From NCBI RefSeq assembly GCF_000754095.2, contig NZ_JQSG02000003.1:25397-89396 (forward strand): 64,000 nt of DNA. Direction: 5' to 3'. Shown here one piece after another: positions 16,787-25,800 of this stretch (its first letter is position 1; every line of letters begins with the position of its first letter). This DNA comes from Acidihalobacter prosperus (GTDB lineage: Bacteria; Pseudomonadota; Gammaproteobacteria; DSM-5130; Acidihalobacteraceae). The notes beneath the pieces are model-generated. The model was given only the letters and a program-made list of their open reading frames with translations, did no database searches and was not told the DNA's origin. Made by a program: the position numbers and the translations under genes.

Positions 16787-17677
16787 ATGAACCCACCCTT
16801 ACCGCTCCCGTATCTCGTATTGCTTGGCTTGACCGGACTCGTGGTTGGCAGCTTCCTCAACGTCGTCATTCATCGGCTGCCGCGCATGATGGAACGGCAA
16901 TGGCGACGGGAATGCGCCGAATTGGCCGCTATACCTGCACCCACGGCGGCATCCGCGCCCCTTGCCCCGCCAGCGGAGGAGTCCCCCTACAACCTCATCA
17001 CCCCTGCTTCCACATGCCCGCATTGCGGCCATCGCATCAGAGCCGTCGAAAACATCCCGGTCCTCAGTTACCTGTGGCAGCGCGGCCGCTGCGCCGCCTG
17101 TCGCGGACCGATTGCCGTGCGATATCCTCTCGTCGAACTGATGGGCGCGCTACTCGCCGTCATGGTCGGGCTACGCTTCGGCCTGGGCTGGGAAACCGCG
17201 GCCGGCGCCGTGCTTAGCTGGGGGCTGCTCGCCGCGGCCGCCATCGATCTTGACACCCAGCTGCTGCCCGATAGCATCACCCTGCCGCTGCTGTGGCTCG
17301 GCCTTCTGTTCAACGTCGACGGCCTTTTCGTCCCCCTGCCCGACGCGGTCATCGGCGCCGCCGCAGGCTATCTCAGCCTGTGGGCGATTTTTCATCTGTT
17401 CCGCCTGCTCACCGGCAAGGAAGGCATGGGTTATGGCGATTTCAAGCTGCTCGCACTGCTCGGCGCGTGGTTCGGATGGCAACTGCTGCCGCTGACCATT
17501 CTGCTGTCCTCACTGGTAGGCGCCATGGTCGGGCTTTCGTTGATGGCCTTGCGCCGACACCAGCGCGAAATACCGATCCCCTTCGGCCCCTATCTCGCCG
17601 CAGCCGGGTGGATCGCGCTGTTGTGGGGGCATGTGTTGACCGACGCCTATCTGCGCTTTGCGCATATCGGCGGATGA
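16787..17677 (+). CDS. pilD: Prepilin peptidase / N-methyltransferase PilD
   Basis: A 296-residue polytopic aspartic protease. The N-terminal segment GLVVGSFLNVVIHRLP is the family signature. The cytoplasmic domain carries two CxxC pairs, C77/C80 and C102/C105, needed for the N-methyltransferase activity. The catalytic aspartates are D154 (AAIDLDTQLLPD) and D218 (GMGYGDFKLL). It cuts the leader peptides of both pilins upstream and methylates the new N-terminal Phe, and probably serves minor pilins and type II pseudopilins as well. The stop overlaps the coaE start by 4 bp (ATGA), so the two are translationally coupled. Confidence 0.97.
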   Translation: MNPPLPLPYLVLLGLTGLVVGSFLNVVIHRLPRMMERQWRRECAELAAIPAPTAASAPLAPPAEESPYNLITPASTCPHCGHRIRAVENIPVLSYLWQRGRCAACRGPIAVRYPLVELMGALLAVMVGLRFGLGWETAAGAVLSWGLLAAAAIDLDTQLLPDSITLPLLWLGLLFNVDGLFVPLPDAVIGAAAGYLSLWAIFHLFRLLTGKEGMGYGDFKLLALLGAWFGWQLLPLTILLSSLVGAMVGLSLMALRRHQREIPIPFGPYLAAAGWIALLWGHVLTDAYLRFAHIGG

Positions 17678-18276
17678 TCTACCGGGTTGGCCTGACCGGC
17701 GGCATCGGCTGCGGGAAATCCACCGTGGCCGGACGCTTCGCCGCACGCGGCATCAACGTCATCGACAGTGATCGGATCGCCCGCGAACTGGTCGCGCCGG
17801 GCCAGCCGGCGCTTGCCGAAATCGTGCACACATTCGGCCCGGAAGTACTGCAGGCGGACGGACGGCTCGACCGCCGCCGCTTGCGCGCGCGGATTTTCGG
17901 CGACCCCGACGCCAGGCGCCACCTGGAAGCGATCCTCCACCCGCGCATCCGTGCGACGATGCAGAGCGCCAGTGCCGTCGCGCAGGGCCCCTACGTCTTG
18001 CTGATGATCCCGCTGCTGGTCGAGAGCGGTTGGCAGGATCAGGTCGATAGGATCCTGCTTGTCGACTGTGCGCCGGAAACCCAAATCCGCCGGGTCATGG
18101 TGCGTGACGGCATCCGCGAGGACGAGGCCCGGGCCATACTCGCGGCGCAATCATCCCGCGAGGCGCGCTTGGCCGTGGCGGACGACATCATCCTCAATGA
18201 AGACGGCGATGCCGCGACGCTCGAATCTCGGATCGAGCGGCTCGACGCGCGCTACCGTGAGGCTGCGCGCGCCTGA
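17674..18276 (+). CDS. coaE: Dephospho-CoA kinase
   Basis: A 200-residue P-loop kinase with Walker A GLTGGIGCGKST (residues 6-17), the acceptor-site DSD motif (VIDSDRIAREL) and the lid region. It phosphorylates the ribose 3'-OH of dephospho-CoA, the last step of CoA synthesis. Linkage to pilD by a 4-bp overlap is typical for Gammaproteobacteria. In most relatives zapD and yacG follow; here the next genes are a minus-strand cellulose operon whose last stop codon lies only 10 bp away. No terminator is visible between the convergent genes. Confidence 0.96.
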   Translation: MIYRVGLTGGIGCGKSTVAGRFAARGINVIDSDRIARELVAPGQPALAEIVHTFGPEVLQADGRLDRRRLRARIFGDPDARRHLEAILHPRIRATMQSASAVAQGPYVLLMIPLLVESGWQDQVDRILLVDCAPETQIRRVMVRDGIREDEARAILAAQSSREARLAVADDIILNEDGDAATLESRIERLDARYREAARA

Positions 18277-18286
18277 GCCTGCCACA

Positions 18287-21200
18287 TCAGCTTCCTGGGT
18301 TGTCCAGCCCGAGCATCCAGGGCTTGATGACGGCGTTTTCCGTGCCGCGCGACGCCCCAATGGGCTGGCGATTGAACCAGTAGCGCACCACCACACCACC
18401 CGACAGGTTGGTGTAATCCTGACTGTTGTCGGAGCCGAAGAAGCCGCTCACGAACAGCCGGGGCGTCCAGGCGTACGTACCCGTGAAGCGCAGCCCGTAA
18501 CCCACGCTCCCCACGGTGTTTGCAGGATAGTAGGCATTGTTCGACTGGGCTTGCATGTTCGCATCCAGCGGGAAGTACTGGCTGCTGTTCTCGTGAAATA
18601 TCTGCCAACCGACCAGCCCCTCGAAGCGGTAGCTGAGGCGGCTGCGCGCCTGCCCCTCCCACTTCATCGTCAGTGCCGGGCGGAAATAGTACTGCGGACT
18701 GAAATAGCCGCCCTGACCATAGGTGAAATGACTGGAATTGTTGGCATAGAACATCGACAGCAGGTCGAAGCCGATGCCGATACGCGCGCGCTCCTGATCG
18801 ACGATCCGCCAGCTCGCGCCGAGGTTCGCTTCCACTCGCGAGTTGCTCTGCACGTGCTTGCCGTCGACGGCAGCGAGACTGAGACTACCGTAAAGCACCC
18901 TTGACGACTCGTCCAGACCAAAGCTCATGCCGAGACCGCTGGCAAACACGCCACCCCAGACCAATCCGGTCTTGGGATCCTTGATGCCGGCATAGGACAG
19001 TACGCTATCGCGTAAGCTGTGCCGGAAGGCCATCAACGTAAGCGGACCGCCCGAGGGTTGCCAGTTGAAGGTGCCGATCAAGCTGTGTTCCAGAAAGCCC
19101 AGCGGGGAGGTACCCAACGTCACGGCCAGATTGGGGCGACTGAGCGTCATCGCCAGGGCCAACCCGCTGGCCTTGGCGTAATTGCCCGGCGAGGCGCCAT
19201 AAATGGGGGCGGTACCGATCAGGCTCGCGGCAGCCCCGCTTACCGTACCGGCGTCGACGGCGATCGGCGCCAGACGCACCGTTACCCGCGTGTTGTAATC
19301 CACCGCCGTGCCCCCCTCGAACTGGCTGCCGAACAGCGCCATCTGATCCAGACCGGTGGTGCCGCTACGCGAACGGCCGAAGAAAGCCGCATCGACATAG
19401 GGGCTCATGTGCGCCTCGATGGCCGACAACTCCCGTTCGAGCCGGTCGCGAACCACGGGAGCGTCGGCCGGCGCGACCCCGGTGCGCGTGGAGGCCAGGA
19501 CCGGCGACACAGCCGGCTTCGTCGTCGCCTGCGCCCCCTCGGCAAAGGGATATGCGGGTGACGCATTCGCACCGCTGGCAAAGGGATAAGCCTTCGATGC
19601 CTGACCGCCAACGCCCGGATCGCCTTCCGCCTCCATTTGCCCTGGCAATGTCGCCAAGGCGCTGCGCAGAGCCTTGCGCGCCGCATCCGCATCGCCCCGC
19701 TGCAGATCGACCTTGGCGGCCAGCGACTTGAGTGCCACATCGTCCGGACGCTGCGCGAGGCCTTCGGCAACCCAGCGGCTGGCCTGGCCGGTTTCGCCCG
19801 CCGCCAGAGCGGCGCCGACGGCTGCCTGATAGCCGCTGACGGATTTGCCGGGGCCTACGCGGCGATAGATCGCCACCGCTTCGGCATAATGTCCCTCCTG
19901 CACCAACAGATCGGCCCGCACGCGTTGCACCCCGGCATCGTTCGGATACAAGGCCTGGGCACCGCGTAGAATGGCCTTCGCAATCTCCGGATGCCCGTTT
20001 TCCAGCGCCATTTGCGCCTCGCGGCGCGCGCCGTTGAGGTAGAGCGCGCGCAACTGCGAACGCTGATCATCCGTCAAATCCCCGTGCCCCTGCAGGCGTG
20101 TCAGCAGTGCGTGCAGCGCCATGTCGTCCTCGGCTTGGTACAACAGCCAGGCAAGTTGCAACTGCAGATCGACGGGCGCTTGTGCGCCACCGGCTGCTAT
20201 CGCCTTGCGCAGGCGCTCGATGGCCTGCGGGCGATGGTCCGTGGCCGCCTCCGCCCAGGCCATGACGCTCGCATAATCCAGATTCGGCTGCAGGCGACGC
20301 TGAACCGCGACGGGCATACGCTCGTTCGTGGATATCACCTGCGCGGGGCTGTCCATCGCCTGCAGCGACTGAAGTGCCGCCAACCAGGCCTTCGGATCGC
20401 CCGGCGCCGCGGTGGTCAACGTCTCGAATACCCGGGTGGCTGCCTTGTTTTCCCCGAGTTGCTGGTAGGCGCCGCCCAGGGCGGCCAGGGCGGCCGGATC
20501 CTTCTGCTTGAGGTTGAGCGCCTGGTGGTATGCGTTGACCGCGCCACGATAATCGGCTTTTTCCACGGCCTGCTGCCCGGCGTGCATCCATGACCAGTAA
20601 CGCGCATTGCGCGCGGCGGCCACCAGACGCGCCTTGGTCTTGGCGCCATGCGCCAGTGCACGGGCCTGGTCGTAGTATCGCGCAGCCTGTTCGAAATCCT
20701 GTGCGCGCATGGCCACGTCGGCCAGCCCCTCCACCGCCTTGTCATTCTTCGGGTCGCGGGCGAGGATGTGCTTGAAGCGCTCGTCGGCAAGATTCAGGTG
20801 CCCCGCGCGCAGGGCGGCATAGGCATCGGCCAGTTCGCGGCCATGGCGGCGCTGTTTCTGAATCCCCGCCTGCAGCCCCTCAGCCTGCCGCAGTTGCGCG
20901 CTCAGCTCGGCATCCCTGTAACTGGCCAGATAGGCGCGCAGATACGGGATCGCCTTGGGATCGTTGCCCATCCAGGCCAGTGCCTGGCGCCAATCGGAAC
21001 GTGCACCGGACACCTTCTCCCGAGCCAATGCCGCAAGCAGTTTGATGCCCTCGATACGAGTATCGGCGTGATAGCTCAGCAGCTGTCCCAGCACACGACG
21101 GTAGGCGACCTGATTGGGGTGCAGCTGAACCTGGCTGCGCAGTTCGCTGACCGCTGTTTGCCAACCACCCGACACCTTCGCCAGGGTCTGGTAATAGGTT

Positions 21201-21661
21201 TCCGCCCACTTTGGCGGCGGCGGCCCGTTGAACACGCTACGATAGACCGAAACGGCTGCCGCATAACGCTTTTCGCTGACATAGCGGGCGGCCTCGGCCA
21301 GCTTGGGGCCGGCATCCGGCCCCAGCACCAGCAACCCCCGAATCTTTGCGATGGCATCAGACTGGGGCGCCACGCGCTGAAGCCGCTCCATGTAGCGCCT
21401 GGCATCGCCCAGACGCCCCTGATGGGCGGAATACAATCCAAGACCGGCCAGCGCCTCAGCCTGATTGGGGTCGGCAGCGAGCGCCTGACGCCAGCTCTTG
21501 ACCGCAAGATCCTCGCGGCCGTGCTGCTGCCAGTATGCGGCACGCTGAATCAACAGCTGCACCGCCGCGCTGTTGGCCGGATCGGCCGCCAGTGTCAGCA
21601 CCGGTGCGCTCAGGCTCAATACGCCCGCCATCACGGTAGGCATCCAGATATGTCGCTTCAT
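18287..21661 (-). CDS. bcsC: Cellulose synthase outer-membrane subunit BcsC
   Basis: A 1124-residue protein with a Sec signal peptide (to about residue 25, LSAPVLTLA), a long periplasmic superhelix of TPR units (about 30-800; for example AEALAGLGLYSAHQGRLGDA and PAALAALGGAYQQLGENKAA) and a C-terminal beta-barrel domain (about 790-1124) rich in alternating strands, as in the BCSC_C family. It scaffolds the periplasmic complex and forms the pore through which cellulose leaves. Length is near the usual 1150. A proline- and alanine-rich linker with a repeated YPFASGANASP / YPFAEGAQA unit lies between the TPR part and the barrel (about residues 685-715). The start overlaps the bcsZ stop by 4 bp. 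Confidence 0.94.
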   Translation of the reverse strand: MKRHIWMPTVMAGVLSLSAPVLTLAADPANSAAVQLLIQRAAYWQQHGREDLAVKSWRQALAADPNQAEALAGLGLYSAHQGRLGDARRYMERLQRVAPQSDAIAKIRGLLVLGPDAGPKLAEAARYVSEKRYAAAVSVYRSVFNGPPPPKWAETYYQTLAKVSGGWQTAVSELRSQVQLHPNQVAYRRVLGQLLSYHADTRIEGIKLLAALAREKVSGARSDWRQALAWMGNDPKAIPYLRAYLASYRDAELSAQLRQAEGLQAGIQKQRRHGRELADAYAALRAGHLNLADERFKHILARDPKNDKAVEGLADVAMRAQDFEQAARYYDQARALAHGAKTKARLVAAARNARYWSWMHAGQQAVEKADYRGAVNAYHQALNLKQKDPAALAALGGAYQQLGENKAATRVFETLTTAAPGDPKAWLAALQSLQAMDSPAQVISTNERMPVAVQRRLQPNLDYASVMAWAEAATDHRPQAIERLRKAIAAGGAQAPVDLQLQLAWLLYQAEDDMALHALLTRLQGHGDLTDDQRSQLRALYLNGARREAQMALENGHPEIAKAILRGAQALYPNDAGVQRVRADLLVQEGHYAEAVAIYRRVGPGKSVSGYQAAVGAALAAGETGQASRWVAEGLAQRPDDVALKSLAAKVDLQRGDADAARKALRSALATLPGQMEAEGDPGVGGQASKAYPFASGANASPAYPFAEGAQATTKPAVSPVLASTRTGVAPADAPVVRDRLERELSAIEAHMSPYVDAAFFGRSRSGTTGLDQMALFGSQFEGGTAVDYNTRVTVRLAPIAVDAGTVSGAAASLIGTAPIYGASPGNYAKASGLALAMTLSRPNLAVTLGTSPLGFLEHSLIGTFNWQPSGGPLTLMAFRHSLRDSVLSYAGIKDPKTGLVWGGVFASGLGMSFGLDESSRVLYGSLSLAAVDGKHVQSNSRVEANLGASWRIVDQERARIGIGFDLLSMFYANNSSHFTYGQGGYFSPQYYFRPALTMKWEGQARSRLSYRFEGLVGWQIFHENSSQYFPLDANMQAQSNNAYYPANTVGSVGYGLRFTGTYAWTPRLFVSGFFGSDNSQDYTNLSGGVVVRYWFNRQPIGASRGTENAVIKPWMLGLDNPGS

Positions 21662-22821
21662 CGCCAGTTCACCTCAAGCTTGCCATCGGGATCGAAACGG
21701 TAGACGCCACCCAGGTAACCCAGCGCAAACAAGGTCAGGTTCTGGTCGTAGTAATGCGCCGGCTGGCCATAAAGCCCGTCCGCCTGGCGCTCCCGTTCGA
21801 CGATTTTCAGTTGCCGCTTCATCAGGGCGCTTGTCCCCAGTGTGTGCAGGTAGGGCAGCAGCGCGGCCGAAAAACCGACCGGGCCATCGCCCTGCCCAAC
21901 GCCGGTTGCCATGTCCACCACAACCGGCGGTTGGGCATGAAGGTGCAGATAGTTCGCCATGCCCCAAAGCGCGGCCATCAAGCCGCGGGCCCCCTGTGTG
22001 TCCGGCGGGGTCATGCCCGCCCAGAGATAGACACGGATCGCGTCGTAGCTGCCTGTGTTCGGATATCGCTCAGGCGGGCCATATCCGCCCTTCGGGCACC
22101 AGCGGACCCAGTTGGGCGCGAACCCCCGCGCGGCGACGGCCTCCATGAATCCAGGCAATCCCTTCGCCATCGCGGACCATGGCGCGCCAAGCGCTCGGCC
22201 CAATGCGGTCAACAGGGGCAAGGGCACATAACTCGGATTGAAGGTGTAGCAACCATCCGCATGGGGGCCGAAGCCCTCGCGACCGGGCAGCAGCATCGGC
22301 CCCTGACCGCGGATGTCGACGACCTCCTTGAGGGCGATCGTCGCGGCCAACCGGCGTCCCAAGCGCGTGTAATCATCCTGATGCCACAACCGACCGGCCT
22401 GCAGCAGGGTATACGCCATCCACAGATCCGCATCCGAAGCCGAATTCGGGTCGAGCACGCCCCATTCACCATTGGCGCGCTTGCCCCACAGCCAGGCTGG
22501 CAGACGCTCGCCCAGTTCGCCGCCGGCAAGATTGGCCTGCGTCCAGGACAGTAGACGGGCAAACCGAGTGGGCTGGTTGGCCGCCAGCGCGAAGAACATC
22601 GCATAGGCCTGTGACTCCGAAGTCGTGCGCTGGTCTGGATAGGCCCGATCGATCACCCGGCCCTGCGGATCGATGAAGTGCTTGGCATAGGCGTCCCACA
22701 GATGCTCGAAGCGCGCCGGATCGACCGCGCTATGGACCTGTGCGCAGGCCGACAGCAGGATCAGCACAAGGCCGATCCCGCTGCCGCGTAGCAGCACCAT
22801 CAGATGGCTGCCGCGTCCCAT
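21658..22821 (-). CDS. bcsZ: Periplasmic endo-1,4-beta-glucanase BcsZ (GH8), lipoprotein-like
   Basis: A family 8 glycoside hydrolase of 387 residues. The likely catalytic acid is in RTTSESQAYAM and the catalytic base region is NTGSYDAIRVYLW; other GH8 motifs include GVLDPNSASDADLWMAY. It trims or edits cellulose in the periplasm and is part of most Gram-negative bcs operons. The N-terminus has a hydrophobic stretch ending in LLSAC, a good lipobox, so the mature protein may be lipid-anchored. The next residue is Ala, not Asp, which favours the outer membrane. Start ATG 22821 lies 2 bp after the bcsAB stop; ATG 22800 is an alternative that still keeps the lipobox. Most BcsZ proteins are described as soluble. 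Confidence 0.92.
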   Translation of the reverse strand: MGRGSHLMVLLRGSGIGLVLILLSACAQVHSAVDPARFEHLWDAYAKHFIDPQGRVIDRAYPDQRTTSESQAYAMFFALAANQPTRFARLLSWTQANLAGGELGERLPAWLWGKRANGEWGVLDPNSASDADLWMAYTLLQAGRLWHQDDYTRLGRRLAATIALKEVVDIRGQGPMLLPGREGFGPHADGCYTFNPSYVPLPLLTALGRALGAPWSAMAKGLPGFMEAVAARGFAPNWVRWCPKGGYGPPERYPNTGSYDAIRVYLWAGMTPPDTQGARGLMAALWGMANYLHLHAQPPVVVDMATGVGQGDGPVGFSAALLPYLHTLGTSALMKRQLKIVERERQADGLYGQPAHYYDQNLTLFALGYLGGVYRFDPDGKLEVNWR

Positions 22822-22823
22822 CG

Positions 22824-25800
22824 TCAGTTGGCAGGCAACCGCTTGGCGGCACGGCGACGCAGCAAGGCACCGACCAGCCAGGCGAGGATCAGCGCAGCGA
22901 TCACCACGCCAATCCAAATCACCCAGGGATGACGGCTCATGTGGTAACGCAGCCAGGTCCAGGCCGGCAGTTTGCCGACGTAGTAATCCGGCGTATGCAG
23001 AATGAACGAACTGACCTCGTCGCCGTGCACGATACTCAGATTGCCGAACACGTGCTTGCGCTTGTCGGCGCTCGCCAGCGTGTCGAGCAACGCCTCCCAA
23101 CCGGCATCGCCCCTGGCCGACATCACCAGCAGGGCTCGTGAGTGATGCAGCGGCGACACGCCTTCCTCGATCACGGCCTGTGGGATCGCGCCGGACGACG
23201 CGAACCGTCCGAGCGCCGCCTCGCCGTAATGGCGATCGTCGCCATTCCACCAGGGCAGGTGCCAGCGCGACTCGGCAAACCAGCCAGCCAGATTGTTCAG
23301 CTTGATGCCATCATGGCCATACACCAGGGGCAGGTGATCGCCCCATTGCTGCATCGCCGCTCCATCCGGTGTGGTGAAGGCCAGCAGATTCCTCGCCGCC
23401 ACGCTCCCGGCTTCATGCGGCCTGACCACCGCCACCCGTATGCCCGGCATACCGGTCTGCTGCCCGAACATCCCCATGACATTCAGATAAGCATGCAGCA
23501 TCGATACATCTGCCGTGGCCGGCAGCACGACGGCCGTGCGCGACAGATCCGCATATCGGGTAAAGGGATAACCGCCGTTCATCCAGATCGAGAGCGCGGG
23601 CAAGCGGGTGTAATGCGGAATCCCGCGCAGATCGATGGTGGAATCGGGGTAGATCACGCCCGCGGCATTGTAGACGTTGGTCTGCGTGCACTTGCCCTTG
23701 ACCGGCACGAAATAGAACGTCGCGCTCATGGAATTGGCATAGGGATGCAGGACGCTGGCCGGGAAGCTCAGCTCCTGCTTCTGCTGCTGATCGACCCCAG
23801 CGCCCTGGGGCAGATCGAAGGCATGTACGAAATTGCCGTTGGCATTCAAATTAAGCGTCGAATTGGCGGCAATCGGGACCGAATTGTAGCCATAGTGCAG
23901 ATTCACCGGCACTCCAGGACGATCCCACAGGAACAATGAAGGCGGCAGGTAGAAGGTGAACGGCAATGTGCCCGTACCCTTCACGGCCATGGGGTTCCAG
24001 CCGGCCAGCGCATCCAGACGTACCGGTCCCGTGCTGGGCACCCAGCGTGGCGCGTCGTCCGGCTTGGACAACGGCGGCATCTCCACGCTTGCCACCTGCG
24101 TATCCGCACCCTCGAGCATCGCCGACCCAAGCACGAGCCCACGGGCTGCCGTGACGAGTTGGGCCTCGTTCTCGCCCAACACCCACAGAATCTTGCCGTA
24201 GGTATCGTTGGGATTGGCGGTCACCGCGATCATAGGCCCACTCACGACGGGCAGTCCGGCCAGCGGCGGTAGATTTTGCGATGTGGCAAAGACCACCGCA
24301 TTGCCGGAGGACGGCAGGCTGCCGATATCGACCGGAAAGTCGGTGCCGCGGTAGCTGGCCAGATCACCGAACCAGGAGGCCACGATTCCCGCCGCCTGCA
24401 ACGTGGTACTGCCCGGCTGGGTGAAAAAGACGAAGGGCAGCTTGAGTCGATCCTGCAGCGACTTGTAGAAGAACGGCGCGGGCAGGTAACGCAGATTGTT
24501 GCTCAACGCCAGACGCGCGCCCGAAATCGTCAGCTCGGTGCGCGGCGAAATGGTGGCCCACAGGGTGCTGTTGCTGGGATCCTCACACTGGTCGGTATAG
24601 TGCCCGATCAGCTGGAAGCCGAGGTGATTGTATTCCGAGAACAGGTTCGGATTGACCGGAAACGTCACCGTATGCTCGTTGCCCTGATTGTCCCCGGGCT
24701 GTACCGGTATGGCACGTACTACCTGGTCGTTGAGCAGGACATTGATCTGACTGACCCGCGGCAGCAAGCCTGGCGAAAGATGGTAGCGCATGGTCATTTC
24801 GGCCTTGGCCACGACTTGGTCGGGCGGGATCGACAGGGCCACGCCCTGAACGCCGTCGACTCCGGTCATACGCAACCCGCGCTTGGCGCCGAGGTCGCCC
24901 AGGGTCCAGTGGCGCGAAATGCTGCCCTGCGCGGCGGCGGTTTCCGCCTGAACCGGCTGCGGCAGCCCGGCCAACCCCGCGATCCCCGTCAGCAGCAGCA
25001 CAGCCAGCATGGTGCTGGTCGCGCCGCTCTTGGCCGCGCTGGCGCCCGCCGGTTTTGCTTGGGCGCGCGGCGCACGCGTCCAGATGCCGCGCAGCAGGCG
25101 ACCGACGCCGACGATGGCCAGCAATCCGACCTGCACCAGGCTGCGCCAGGGCCGGTCTTCCTGCCGCGCCTCGCCCCAACCCACCCAGGCATCGGCACGA
25201 CCATAGATGATCCGCACGAGATCACCGGTCTGTTCGTTATTGAGATCGCTGAACCTGAGCCGCATCAAATTCTCCTCCGAGAAAGTCACTGTCGCCGGAA
25301 AACGGTATTCGCTTCCGTCGTAAACCACGCCGATGATCACGCTGTCGCCCAGCGGCATGCGCGCCGATACCTGCAGGCTCGTCCCGCCCTCGGAAACATC
25401 CACGGTCTTGGCCAGCATGCGATGGCCGTCCTGCCGGTAGATCATGGCCGGCAGGGAGAGCGGCACGCGGACCTTCTCCCTCACCTGACGCGTTTCCCAG
25501 TTCACGCCGAGCACCACGCTGATCATGAGCAGGTTGTAGATCGTCCAGGCCGTGGTCATGACGATGGTTGCGGTATCCGCATGCGGCTCCAGATGCCAGC
25601 GCATCACCGCCGCCACCAGCCCCCCCGCGTTGAGCAGGAACAGCACCACGAAAGGTGCGGCGAAACGCCGATCGAAATAGGCCTTGCGCACCAGGCCACC
25701 CTTGGCCGTGACGTTGAACTTGCCCAGCTTCGGGTTGATCACCGCCAGCAGGGTGGGCAGCAGGATGTACGGCGCCAGCGCCGTCTCGTAGACCTCGTTC

